This document shows positions 9,094-21,598 of a stretch of DNA of 64,000 nucleotides, piece after piece; position 1 is the stretch's first letter; every line of letters starts with the position of its first letter. The notes beneath the pieces are model-generated. The model had not been told where the DNA came from, searched no databases, and was given only the letters and a program-made list of their open reading frames with translations. Origin of the DNA: Asticcacaulis sp. AC402 (GTDB lineage: Bacteria; Pseudomonadota; Alphaproteobacteria; Caulobacterales; Caulobacteraceae); the NCBI RefSeq assembly GCF_000495835.1, contig NZ_AWGC01000004.1:167117-231116 (forward strand), written 5' to 3'. Both the position numbers and the translations under genes were made by a program.

Positions 9094-9837
9094 ATGACCG
9101 TCCTGATCGATACGCTGAAACAGGCACCCAGCGATGGCGCCCAACGCTCACGCGACCTGAGCGAACGCTATGAGGGCATGACGGCGCAGGACATCCTGCG
9201 CGATGCCATCCGCAACGAGTTCTTTGGCGACATCACCCTGTCGTCCAGCTTCGGCGCCGATTCGGCGGTGCTGTTACATATGATTTCGGAGATCGATCCG
9301 GCCCTGCCGGTCCTGTTCCTCGACACCGACCGTCACTTTTTCCAGACGCTGCAGTACCGTGATGAGCTGGCCAGGCGTTTGGGCCTGACCAACCTGGTTA
9401 ACCTTAAGGCCGACATCGACGAAGCGGCGGTGGAAGACGGCAAGAATACCCTGTGGCGGACCCATCCGGACCAATGCTGTGACCTGCGCAAGGTGCGACC
9501 GCTGAACCGTGAGATGGAAAAATGGGGCGCGTGGATATCGGGCCGCAAGCGTCACCAGAGCGCCAGCAGGGCCGGATTGCCGATCGTCGAGTTCGACGGC
9601 CAGCATTTCAAGGTCAACCCGCTGGCCAACTGGAATTCGGACGACATCGCGGCGTACTTTGTTGCGCACGACTTGCCGCCGCATCCTTTGGTCGAGCAGG
9701 GCTTTCCGTCGATTGGCTGTTTCACCTGCACCAAGCCGGTGGAACAGGGCGCCGATGCCCGTTCGGGCCGCTGGGCCGGCACCGAAAAGGTCGAGTGCGG
9801 CATCCATAATCCGATCTACGGCGGCGACGGGATTTAA
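9094..9837 (+). CDS. cysH: Adenylylsulfate (APS)-type reductase, assimilatory
   Basis: This enzyme reduces activated sulfate to sulfite using thioredoxin. The 247-residue protein has the PP-loop-like SSSFGADSAVL, ISGRKRHQSASR, the catalytic ECGIH motif (Cys235), and both cluster pairs, Cys128-Cys129 and Cys209-X2-Cys212. The four cluster cysteines mark the 4Fe-4S enzymes that use APS rather than PAPS. It is the last gene of the cysG-cysH operon. Its stop overlaps the convergent caspase gene stop by 4 bp, with no room for a separate terminator. Confidence 0.92.
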   Translation: MTVLIDTLKQAPSDGAQRSRDLSERYEGMTAQDILRDAIRNEFFGDITLSSSFGADSAVLLHMISEIDPALPVLFLDTDRHFFQTLQYRDELARRLGLTNLVNLKADIDEAAVEDGKNTLWRTHPDQCCDLRKVRPLNREMEKWGAWISGRKRHQSASRAGLPIVEFDGQHFKVNPLANWNSDDIAAYFVAHDLPPHPLVEQGFPSIGCFTCTKPVEQGADARSGRWAGTEKVECGIHNPIYGGDGI

Positions 9838-11765
9838 CTTCCTTTATCCTCCACCGCTTTGCCTGCCGGCATGGCTTTTAGCTGCTGTGCGGCCCAGGCA
9901 TGGCCGCCCTTGCCGGCCAGGTCATACCAGTACCGTGCCGATTTCAGATCCACCGGACCGCCAAGCCCATTCTGCTGCATCATGCCCAGATTGGCCATGC
10001 CATTGACGTCGCCACGGCGCGCCGCCGCGTCGAACCACTGACGCGCCTTGGCCAGGTCCTTGGCCACGCCGGTGCCGTTGTAATAGAGGGTCCCCAGCGA
10101 CGTCATGCCGCCGGCGTCACCCACAGCAGCCGCCTTTTCGTACCATTCGCGGGCCAGGTTGGCGTCCTTGGGCTGCAGCAGGCCCTGTTCGGCCATCAGG
10201 CCCAGGCTGTTCATGGCCGGACCATAGCCCATATCGGCGGCGCGCTTGAACCAGCCACGCGCCAGAATATAGTCTTGGTCTCCGGCCTGACCGTAAAAGG
10301 CCATGCCTCCGAGCGCTGCCGTCGCGTACGGTGAGCTCTTGGCCGCGGCCTTTTCGTACCAGGCCTTGGCCAGGGCGATATCCTGAGGATGTCCGCCGCG
10401 ACCATAGGCGTAGAAGATACCGACATACTCCATGGCCTCGGCATTGCCCAAGGCCGCCGCGCTCAGCAGCCATGGCCGCGCCGCGACGTCGCCCGCCGGA
10501 TCCTGGCCGCCCTTGTTGGCGATCATCGCCATTTGGAACATGCCCTGTGCGCTGCCGGCGTCAGCGGCCTTTTTGAACCACTGCTCGGCCAGGTCGAAAC
10601 TGGATCCGGCCAGGTAGGCGCGGCCCAGATTGACCATCATCCGACGGTTTTTGGGGTTGGAGTCGACCGCCTGCTGGCACACCGATACGGCGTCGGCCGA
10701 AACGATGCTGGCGAAGGCCATATAGCCGTTCGCGGCCGGCCGGTCGTCGTCGAACTGCCCGGCAGCCTTGGCGTCGCAAAGGGTTTCCGAAACCGAGGTC
10801 AGGGCCGGCGCGAGGCCTGTGTCGAACGAGGTCGGGTTGCGTGAAATATTGCACAGCGGCGCGCCCAGACGCGTCCGGGCCATCTCGGCGAACTCACCAT
10901 TGGGATACTTGTTGAGATAGGCGCGGTAATCGCCGCAATCCTTGGCCGAAGCCCAGAAGGTCTGTTCGATGCTCTCGGGCTGGGTCACCACCTGAGGGGC
11001 GGTGACATTGATGTTCACCGTGCAGCCGGCGAGGCAGATGACGTCGTAGATGCGGTTGTTCGACCACGGGCGCTGCTTGCGGCCCGTCTGTTTCGAAACC
11101 TCGATCTGGACGGCGTCGAAGACCTGGGTGACGCTAAGGCCGGGCTTGACCATTTCGCGCGCCAGGACCGGCGCGTAGACGCCGACGGAGGCAATGTCGC
11201 CGAGGTCGGTAGCATAGGCGACCAGGGTATTGGGCTCGGCCGCCACGGCGACCAGGCCCTTGGTGCCGGCCTTGCCGAGGCTAGGGGTATTGCGGCAGGC
11301 ATCGACGACGATGATTACGGCCGAGGCGTCGGTGCGCGACATCTGGTTGACCAGGTCGCTGAGCTTGACGCCGGAGGCCGGAAGGTCGGCGACGACCTGA
11401 ACGTCAGCATCGATCCCCAGCAGGTAATTGTCGCCCTTTTCATCGGTCGGATCGGCCATGCCGTGGCCAGTGTAATAGATAAAGCCAATCGCCCCGGGGG
11501 AGGCGGCCAGTTTGCGGCGGAAGTCCTTCAAGGTGGTCTGAAGGCCGCCCAGATTGACATTGCGGACGGTGGTGACCTCAAAGCCGACCTTTTTCAGCGC
11601 ACCGGTGACCTGGGAGGCTTCCTTGTCGGTGTCGGGCAGGGCCGTCAGGTGGGTGTAGCCGACCTGGTTGATGACCAGGGCGAACTTGGCGGGATCGGCG
11701 GCATGGGCGACGTTGCCTAAACACCATAGCGTGAAAGCGGCCGCAAGGCTCAACCAAAGCTTCAT
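9834..11765 (-). CDS. Secreted caspase-domain protein with C-terminal Sel1 repeats
   Basis: This 643-residue protein begins with a signal peptide (cleavage near AHA-ADP, residue 22). A caspase-like (peptidase C14) domain follows at about residues 25-255, with the dyad His101 in YYTGHG and Cys157 in VDACRN. The specificity region IASVGVYAPVLAREM also matches. From about residue 390 to the end there are about seven Sel1-type helical repeats of roughly 36 residues (AxxWYEKAAAxGxxxAMxxLG), presumably a protein-interaction platform. Such proteins are widespread in alphaproteobacteria but functionally uncharacterised. The ATG at 11765 was chosen because it starts the signal peptide. Confidence 0.85.
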   Translation of the reverse strand: MKLWLSLAAAFTLWCLGNVAHAADPAKFALVINQVGYTHLTALPDTDKEASQVTGALKKVGFEVTTVRNVNLGGLQTTLKDFRRKLAASPGAIGFIYYTGHGMADPTDEKGDNYLLGIDADVQVVADLPASGVKLSDLVNQMSRTDASAVIIVVDACRNTPSLGKAGTKGLVAVAAEPNTLVAYATDLGDIASVGVYAPVLAREMVKPGLSVTQVFDAVQIEVSKQTGRKQRPWSNNRIYDVICLAGCTVNINVTAPQVVTQPESIEQTFWASAKDCGDYRAYLNKYPNGEFAEMARTRLGAPLCNISRNPTSFDTGLAPALTSVSETLCDAKAAGQFDDDRPAANGYMAFASIVSADAVSVCQQAVDSNPKNRRMMVNLGRAYLAGSSFDLAEQWFKKAADAGSAQGMFQMAMIANKGGQDPAGDVAARPWLLSAAALGNAEAMEYVGIFYAYGRGGHPQDIALAKAWYEKAAAKSSPYATAALGGMAFYGQAGDQDYILARGWFKRAADMGYGPAMNSLGLMAEQGLLQPKDANLAREWYEKAAAVGDAGGMTSLGTLYYNGTGVAKDLAKARQWFDAAARRGDVNGMANLGMMQQNGLGGPVDLKSARYWYDLAGKGGHAWAAQQLKAMPAGKAVEDKGS

Positions 11766-11780
11766 CCCTGAACTCCCTGA

Positions 11781-11824
11781 GCGCAATCCAAAAAGTGGCT
11801 GCCACTTTTTGGATAAAATTGCGC
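11781..11824. repeat. Perfect palindrome, RIME-like repeat copy 2
   Basis: ATCCAAAAAGTGGC (11786-11799) and its exact reverse complement (11801-11814) are separated by one base. They are flanked by GCGCAAT and ATTGCGC, so the whole forms a long hairpin. It sits just upstream of the caspase gene, and could act in its leader. The sequence matches the core of the element at 60489-60560. Confidence 0.7.
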
Positions 11825-11906
11825 GACCGCTTAAATGCCCCGGTATTCCGGAAACCTTTGAAATGTGGTGCCACAAATGGAGACCGGATACAAGTTACAG
11901 CCTTTG

Positions 11907-12279
11907 TCACCTCAGGTGACGGCGCACGTTCATCAGGATGCGGCCGAGATGGTTCAGGCCGGAACCGTCCTGGCCGCCGCCCCAGAAATAGTCGCCCGGA
12001 GCGTTCTCGATAATGTCGTCTTCGCCGCCCGATAGCAGCAAGTCGCGCGGCACGGCATGGGTCTGGAACTTTTTCAATACGGCGGCGGTCATGATCGCAA
12101 TCTTGACCTCTTCCCAGTCATCCCTGGTCCGCACATCGCGATCACGGCCCAATTCTGCCGCGCGCCTGGAAGTAGTGCTCGACCGTCGGCCACCACAGGC
12201 CATCCATCTCGACGCCATGGCGAGAGACGTTGGAAAAATCGCCATAGGGCTGGTCAGGTGCGTAGAAATAAACAGGCAT
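11907..12279 (-). pseudogene. NADAR-family (YbiA-like) pseudogene
   Basis: Two pieces of one NADAR-domain gene lie in different frames. Starting at the ATG at 12279, the first frame encodes a good N-terminus (MPVYFYAPDQPYGDFSN, then WWPTVEHYFQA) and stops soon after, near 12148. The other frame carries the C-terminal half: DDWEEVKIAIMTAAVLKKFQ, SGGEDDIIENAPGDYFWGGG, LGRILMNVR. The stretch normally lying between the two halves is missing, so a deletion of about 20 codons plus a frameshift has occurred near 12165. NADAR proteins hydrolyse ADP-ribose-type or riboflavin-pathway N-glycosidic bonds; this copy should be inactive. Confidence 0.75.
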
Positions 12280-12316
12280 GTTGCCTTCTTATCCGACATG
12301 AACGACTTTGCGGTCC

Positions 12317-13732
12317 ATGGCCTCCAAGACGACTCTCAACGAAAAGAACCTCGAAGCCCTGGGTGCGGAACGTTTGGCCGCCCTGCTGATGGAGATCAGC
12401 GCCGGCAATGCCAATGCCAAGCGCCGGCTGCGCATGGAACTGGCCGGGGTCGAAAGTCCGGACAAGCTGGTCCATGAAATCCGCAAACGCCTGACCTCGA
12501 TCGGCAATGCCACCACAAATATCGGCTGGCGCAGCCTGAAGGCCTTCAAGGCCGACCTGGACAGCCAGCGCCGCCTGATCGTCGACCAGGTGGTCAAGGC
12601 GTCCCCCGGTGACGCTTTGGACCTGTTGTGGCAGTTTATCTTCTTCAGTGCGTCGGTGCTGGAACGGGCCAGCGACAAGTCCGGTGACGTCTTTGCCATC
12701 TTCCAGCAGGCCTGCGAGGATCTGGAGGCCATCGCCACCGCTGTTCGCCCGGACGTGCCGGGCCTGATTGAAAAGGTGGCGTTCGCCGTCCTGATCAACA
12801 GCTATGGCCAGAACGATGCCCTGATCCCCATCCTGGCGCCGCTGTTGGGGCCTGAGGGCTTGCGCGAAGTCCGCACACGGCTTCTGGCCAGCGGAAAGGC
12901 GGTTGAGACCCGGCCGGCCGCCGGCACGCGTCGTATGTCGCGGTGGCGGCGCGGCCGCGTCCAGCAGCGTGAGGCCCTGCGGCGATCGCGCTCGCAAATA
13001 ATCCATCAGGCCCTGCTTGAAATCGCCGATGCCCTGGGTGACGTCGACGCCTATATCACTCTGCAGCCGGACATTCGCCTGCCGGAGGTCGCAGCAGACG
13101 TTGCGGAACGCTTGTTGCAAGCCGGGCGTGCCGAAGAGGCCCTGGTGGTGCTGGACAAGGCCAAGGGCGAACGGCCGGTGGCGTGGCAGACGCAAAGACT
13201 CACGGCTCTGGAAGCGTTGAATCGTGGCGAAGAGGCCCAGGTCTTCCGGCTCAAGGTCTTCCATGACAGTCTGAACCGTGAGTTTCTGAAAGCCTATCTC
13301 AAACGTTTGCCCGATTTCGACGATATCGAAGCTGAAGAGGCGGCGATGGATTTCGTCCTGACCTATCCAGATGTTCATGCCGCGCTGAACTTCCTGATTG
13401 CCTGGCCAGCCCTGGATCACGCCGCAAAGCTGGTGATGGCCCGGTCAGCCGATATCCGCGGCAGGGGAGACGACATCGTGCCGGTTGCCACTGAAAAGCT
13501 GGCAGCACGTTATCCCCTTGCGGCAATCCTGCTGTTGCGAAGAATGCTGGATGCCAATCTGGCCAACTACCGCGATATCGACCTTGTGCGGGCGGCGGAG
13601 CACTTCGACGAGGCCCGGCGACTGGCGGCGCGGGTCGAAGATTACAGCGGCTTCGAAAGTCAGGAAAGCTACATCACAGAACTGCGCATTCAGCACAGCC
13701 GAAAGCACGACTTCTGGACCCTGGTCAACTAG
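12317..13732 (+). CDS. DUF6880 family protein
   Basis: This is a 471-residue soluble protein starting MASKTTLNEKNLEALGAERLAALLMEI, typical of the DUF6880 family of unknown function. It is almost entirely helical, with TPR-like stretches such as RLPEVAADVAERLLQAGRAEEALVVLDKAK. There is no signal peptide or membrane segment. An arginine-rich patch (RRMSRWRRGRVQQREALRR) at about residues 202-220 could bind nucleic acid. The ATG at 12317 is preferred to a TTG nine bases upstream. It is divergent from the NADAR pseudogene, with only 37 bp between the starts. Confidence 0.72.
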   Translation: MASKTTLNEKNLEALGAERLAALLMEISAGNANAKRRLRMELAGVESPDKLVHEIRKRLTSIGNATTNIGWRSLKAFKADLDSQRRLIVDQVVKASPGDALDLLWQFIFFSASVLERASDKSGDVFAIFQQACEDLEAIATAVRPDVPGLIEKVAFAVLINSYGQNDALIPILAPLLGPEGLREVRTRLLASGKAVETRPAAGTRRMSRWRRGRVQQREALRRSRSQIIHQALLEIADALGDVDAYITLQPDIRLPEVAADVAERLLQAGRAEEALVVLDKAKGERPVAWQTQRLTALEALNRGEEAQVFRLKVFHDSLNREFLKAYLKRLPDFDDIEAEEAAMDFVLTYPDVHAALNFLIAWPALDHAAKLVMARSADIRGRGDDIVPVATEKLAARYPLAAILLLRRMLDANLANYRDIDLVRAAEHFDEARRLAARVEDYSGFESQESYITELRIQHSRKHDFWTLVN

Positions 13733-13753
13733 CCTGCTCTGGAACGCATTTCT

Positions 13754-13818
13754 TTCACTGTTACCAATGATCGCTTGCCAGACTGCAATAAGTGGCGCGA
13801 ACCTGAAAAAACAGTGAA
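13754..13818. repeat. Inverted repeat upstream of lipoprotein gene
   Basis: TTCACTGTT (13754-13762) and AACAGTGAA (13810-13818) are perfect 9-bp arms 47 bp apart, ending just before the lipoprotein start. They may form a leader stem that occludes the ribosome binding site, since the right arm overlaps the GAAGGA signal. Confidence 0.35.
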
Positions 13819-13830
13819 GGACATCTGTCT

Positions 13831-14310
13831 ATGCGCGCCCATCTCGCTTTCGCTGTGTGGGGGCTATGCGCCCTGGTAACGGCTTGCAATGCCCCGCCCG
13901 CCACGTCGCAAGATGATGGCAAGATCGACGGAAAAACCGCGACACAATGGGAAGCCGAGGCTGACGATGCCTTGGTTGAGGCTGATATTGCGCCGCCTCT
14001 GCAGGATCAGCAGGCCCCCAAGCCCGTGACGACAGAGCCCGGCAAAATTTGGGTCGGTCCCTATCGCTGCAGCACTTTTGTCGATCATCTGCAAAATGCG
14101 CCGGGGTTCACCGTCAATGGCGACGGCAGCTACACCCATGACCAAGGGTCGACCGGCACGATTTCACGCGATGCGACAGGTCTGGTCCTGTTCTCCGGCG
14201 GAGCGCTGGACGGCCGGGCGGCGAAGTACGAGGTTGACCTGGGGGGGCGTCCGACGCTGCGGCTTTATGATGGAAGCCGCAGCCAGACGGTTATTGACTG
14301 CCAGAAATAG
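13831..14310 (+). CDS. Putative lipoprotein, unknown function
   Basis: This 159-residue protein has a hydrophobic N-terminus ending in a lipobox LVTAC (Cys19), so it is probably lipid-anchored. The C-terminal half, WVGPYRCSTFVDHLQNAPGF and then a glycine-rich beta-strand pattern ending QTVIDCQK, resembles small lysozyme-inhibitor-like or META-like beta proteins with a possible disulfide between its two cysteines. No family is recognised with confidence. GAAGGA precedes the ATG. The middle segment is acidic and probably disordered. Confidence 0.6.
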   Translation: MRAHLAFAVWGLCALVTACNAPPATSQDDGKIDGKTATQWEAEADDALVEADIAPPLQDQQAPKPVTTEPGKIWVGPYRCSTFVDHLQNAPGFTVNGDGSYTHDQGSTGTISRDATGLVLFSGGALDGRAAKYEVDLGGRPTLRLYDGSRSQTVIDCQK

Positions 14311-14325
14311 CTTGCCAGAAGTAGT

Positions 14326-14544
14326 TTAAACGTGACGCTGACGGCGCTTGGCGACCATCAGACCAAGGCCTGCCAAGACAGCGATGCCAATGGCCGTGCC
14401 GGGCCGGCGTTCGACGAAATCGCGTATCGGCGCGGGGAGTCTACTGATCAGGTGACCGCCGGGCAGCTTGTTGATGAAGCTGCCGCGAGGCGCACCCGAT
14501 TGGGTCGGGGCAGGTGTGGTGGCAGAGGTTTTGTGACCGAACAT
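14326..14544 (-). CDS. Small single-pass membrane protein
   Basis: This 72-residue protein has a polar N-terminus, RDFVERRPGTAIG, a C-terminal membrane helix (IGIAVLAGLGLMVA) and a basic KRRQRH tail. The arrangement resembles DUF883-type or glycine-zipper C-terminal anchors. AGGAG sits 8 nt before the ATG at 14544, which decides the start. It converges on the lipoprotein gene with a 15-bp gap. Confidence 0.55.
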   Translation of the reverse strand: MFGHKTSATTPAPTQSGAPRGSFINKLPGGHLISRLPAPIRDFVERRPGTAIGIAVLAGLGLMVAKRRQRHV

Positions 14545-14683
14545 GAGGGAACTCCTGTGTATCGAGCCGCGTTGCACGGCCTTCCACGACAGGATTACCA
14601 CGCTCTCCGATAAGGCTTCCGCGCGTAATCCGGCGGTTGGAATCAGGATGTCATAAGCTGAAGTTGCGCAGTCGCACCAAACA

Positions 14684-14863
14684 TCAGAAGAGTTTTTGGG
14701 TGAAGCTGATGTTCGAGATGCTCGTCGCGGGACTGGCCCGGCGGATGGCGTGCAATTGCGTACCCGTCAGGGGACCATCGTCCAGTTCATAGTTCGGCAG
14801 GAGCGCTTTCGCCGGTTGCGGCGATGGCAAGTTTTCAATTTTGGCTTTTTTTCCGCTCGGCAT
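14684..14863 (-). CDS. Small hypothetical protein
   Basis: This 59-residue ORF starts at ATG 14863 (MPSGKKAKIENLPSPQPAKA), with a GTG three codons upstream as an alternative. Composition is protein-like and the C-terminus (LTGTQLHAIRRASPATSISN) is plausible, but there is no clear ribosome binding site. It lies in an otherwise gene-free stretch between the membrane protein and gltB. Confidence 0.35.
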   Translation of the reverse strand: MPSGKKAKIENLPSPQPAKALLPNYELDDGPLTGTQLHAIRRASPATSISNISFTQKLF

Positions 14864-14939
14864 AGGCGCCACTTTACACTGTGTTTTCAGCGGCGTCGAC
14901 GTGTCGCGATCAACGCGACATAAACCAAAGGTGCTCTGA

Positions 14940-15027
14940 GCTCCCGGCTCCTCCTCCGTCTCGACGCATTACGCCTTTGGCTTCATTTGCTCGCCACCTC
15001 CCCCGCACGCGGGGGAGGATAAGACAG
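14940..15027. repeat. CCTCCCCC-type extragenic palindrome
   Basis: This contains CCTCCCCCGCACGCGGGGGAGG (hairpin) joined to TACGCCTTTGGCTTCATTTG and CTCCTCCTCCG. The order hairpin, AAATGA-type core and GGAGG end recurs in altered form at 38230-38300, 45229-45300 and 52630-52770, so it is a dispersed family B repeat. Confidence 0.5.
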
Positions 15028-15029
15028 AA

Positions 15030-15057
15030 GGCGGTCCCGTTTGGAACCGCCTTTTCA
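15030..15057 (-). terminator. Terminator of gltB
   Basis: On the minus strand, AAGGCGGTTCC-AAAC-GGGACCGCCTT lies immediately downstream of the gltB stop and is followed by a short pyrimidine-rich tract. It is a plausible intrinsic terminator for the gltD-gltB operon. Confidence 0.65.
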
Positions 15058-15060
15058 GTC

Positions 15061-19587
<4,527 letters not shown>

Positions 19588-19589
19588 GA

Positions 19590-21062
19590 TTATTCCGCGG
19601 CTCCCACGTGTTGGAGCGAAGTGACATCGTCATTGGCCGCCTGCATCAGCAGTTCGGTCGACAGATAGTGGTGGATGTCGGCGGCGGCGTCCTGGCCTTC
19701 GCGTACGGCCCAGACGACCAGCGAAGCGCCACGGACAATATCGCCGGCAGCAAAAACACCCGATACCGTGGTCTGGAACTCACCGGCCATGGTTTTCAGG
19801 GTGCCCCAACGGGTGACCTCCAGGCCGGGTTCGTTGAACATGACCGGCAGGTTTTCCGGCTCGAAGCCCAGGGCCTCGATGATCAGGTCGGCCGGCAGGT
19901 CGGCCTCGGCCCCGTGAATGTCCTCGACGCCCTGACGCCCTTGCGCGTCCGGCGTGGTCAGGCGCATGCGCTGGATGCGCAGGCCGGCGACCGTGCCGTG
20001 GTTGTCCAGAATGGCCTTGGGGGCCGACAGCCATTCAAAGCGCACACCCTCTTCCTCGGCATTGGTTACTTCACGGTCGGAGCCTGGCATGTTGGCGCGG
20101 TCGCGGCGGTAGACGCACGTCACCGACCGGGCACCCTGGCGAACAGCGGTGCGCACACAGTCCATGGCGGTATCGCCACCGCCGACAACAACCACGTTCT
20201 TTCCGTCGGCATTCAGCTTGCCGCTGGTGAAGTCCGCAATGTCGTCGCCGAAGCTGATCTTGTTGGCAGTGATCAGGTAGTCGAGCGCCGCGATAACGCC
20301 GGTCGGATTGGCTGTCGGTACCGTCAGCCGGCGCGCCTTGTAGACGCCGGTGGCGACCAGGATGGCGTCGTGCCTTTCGCGCAGTTCCCCGAAGGTGATG
20401 TCCTCGCCGATGTTGCAGTTCATGACGAACGCAACGCCCGATTGCGCCAGCCGGTCGGTGCGGCGGGCGACGACGTGTTTTTCCAGTTTAAAGGAAGGAA
20501 TGCCGTAGACCAGCAGGCCGCCGGCGCGGTCGTAGCGGTCATAGATGGTGACCTGGTAGCCAAGGGTGCGCAGGCGGTCGGCCGCGGCAATGCCGGCCGG
20601 ACCGGCGCCGATGATAGCGATGCTTTGCGACCGCTCGATATCCGGCTCGATCGGTTGGATCCAGCCCTCCTCGAAGGCCATGTCATTGATGTAGCGCTCG
20701 ACGCTGCCGATGGTGACGTTCTGCCATCCCGACTGTTCGAGAACGCACGCCCCTTCGCACAGGCGGTCTTGCGGACAGATGCGGCCACAGATTTCCGGCA
20801 GGGTCGAGGTTGCCGCAGACAGCTCATAGGCCTCCTGCGGGCGGCCTTCGGCGGTCAGGCGCAGCCAGTCGGGGATGTTGTTCGACAACGGACAGCCATG
20901 CTGGCAGAAGGGTACGCCGCACTGGGCACAACGCGACGCCTGGTGCAACGCATGTGTGGGTTTGAAATCGGCATAGATCTCATTGAAGTTGGCGACGCGT
21001 GTTGTCGCATCGGACTTCGCCGGACCTTTTTTGACCTCAACCACAAAGCGGTTCGTATCCAT
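19590..21062 (-). CDS. gltD: Glutamate synthase (NADPH) small subunit
   Basis: This 490-residue subunit feeds electrons from NADPH to GltB. N-terminal cysteine clusters for two 4Fe-4S centres are clear (CAQCGVPFCQHGC and CGRICPQDRLCEGAC). FAD binding (IAIIGAGPAGIAAADRL), the NADPH site (VVVVGGGDTAMDC) and the C-terminal FAAGDIVRGASLVVWA follow. It is the first gene of the gltD-gltB pair. The upstream 5' region contains a GC-rich hairpin (21091-21112) that would lie in its leader. Confidence 0.95.
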   Translation of the reverse strand: MDTNRFVVEVKKGPAKSDATTRVANFNEIYADFKPTHALHQASRCAQCGVPFCQHGCPLSNNIPDWLRLTAEGRPQEAYELSAATSTLPEICGRICPQDRLCEGACVLEQSGWQNVTIGSVERYINDMAFEEGWIQPIEPDIERSQSIAIIGAGPAGIAAADRLRTLGYQVTIYDRYDRAGGLLVYGIPSFKLEKHVVARRTDRLAQSGVAFVMNCNIGEDITFGELRERHDAILVATGVYKARRLTVPTANPTGVIAALDYLITANKISFGDDIADFTSGKLNADGKNVVVVGGGDTAMDCVRTAVRQGARSVTCVYRRDRANMPGSDREVTNAEEEGVRFEWLSAPKAILDNHGTVAGLRIQRMRLTTPDAQGRQGVEDIHGAEADLPADLIIEALGFEPENLPVMFNEPGLEVTRWGTLKTMAGEFQTTVSGVFAAGDIVRGASLVVWAVREGQDAAADIHHYLSTELLMQAANDDVTSLQHVGAAE

Positions 21063-21209
21063 CGTCTAAACCCTTAACTATGCCGTATTAGCCGGCTGTG
21101 ACAGCCGCCGGCGGCTTTAAGCGGAAAAGCCCCTGCGGGAAAAGGAAAATTTGCAACTTTCGCCATCCTGTCCCGCCGAATTTCCCGGTCTATGACAAAA
21201 ATGCCGTGG

Positions 21210-21227
21210 TGGTATCGAGTGATACCA
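21210..21227. promoter_or_regulatory. Candidate operator, TGGTATC inverted repeat
   Basis: Perfect 7-bp arms TGGTATC and GATACCA are separated by GAGT, about 150 bp upstream of gltD. The arms resemble LacI-family half sites, but the 4-bp spacer is wider than usual, so identity is uncertain. Confidence 0.3.
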
Positions 21228-21342
21228 TGTTTTAAGCAGGGTTATTCGCCCGGTTGAGCAAAAATCCTGCCATTTCGTCACTTGGCCGCACGTTTTTACC
21301 ACTTGTGGCCATTATGCCAGGGCTTTGCGACTAAAATCTGCC

Positions 21343-21366
21343 CCGATATCGCAAAGGCGATATCGG
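21343..21366. terminator. Perfect 10-bp hairpin, terminator-like
   Basis: CCGATATCGC-AAAG-GCGATATCGG is followed on the plus strand by TTCTTT. It could end a plus-strand transcript, but no plus-strand gene precedes it, so it may instead be the border of the adjacent repeat. Confidence 0.4.
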
Positions 21367-21369
21367 TTC

Positions 21370-21486
21370 TTTCAGCTCAAGCGCCGGACCAGGCGCCCCC
21401 CATGACTTCTCTCGCTTTAGCGCCGCGCTACCGCATCGCTGCTTGAGCGCTAAGCTCGGGCGGCCAGTCGGCCTTGCCAAGCTACA
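21370..21486 (+). repeat. Two-copy structured element, copy A
   Basis: The element begins TTTCAGCTCA-GCGCC and ends AAGCTCGGGCGGCCAGTCGG and CTTGCCAA. Copy B is at 26158-26221 on the minus strand, about 50 bp shorter in the middle. The terminal hairpin is GGCC-AGTC-GGCC here and GCGC-AGTC-GCGC in copy B, a compensatory change that points to a conserved RNA structure. Confidence 0.5.
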
Positions 21487-21536
21487 TGAAGTAGAAGCCA
21501 TGCAGCCTGGAAAACCTTTCAGCCTTAACATGCGAA

Positions 21537-21565
21537 CCCCCTCGTCGCTTGGCAGCGCGAGGGGG
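21537..21565 (-). terminator. Hairpin downstream of amt
   Basis: CCCCCTCG and CGAGGGGG arms enclose CGCT/AGCG, giving a 12-bp interrupted stem 34 bp after the amt stop. The following tract (TTCGCATGTT on the minus strand) is only weakly T-rich. Confidence 0.5.
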
Positions 21566-21598
21566 ACCTTTCGAACTCGGCACTGAAGTCGTTTCGGA

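Larger units (their letters stand above)
21063..21598. other. gltD-amt intergenic region with several structured elements
   Basis: These 536 bp contain no supported gene. They hold a GC hairpin near gltD, an inverted repeat TGGTATC-GAGT-GATACCA (21210-21227) that looks like an operator, and a perfect 10-bp hairpin (21343-21366). A repeat element shared with 26158-26221 follows (21370-21486), then the amt terminator hairpin (21537-21565). Confidence 0.6.
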
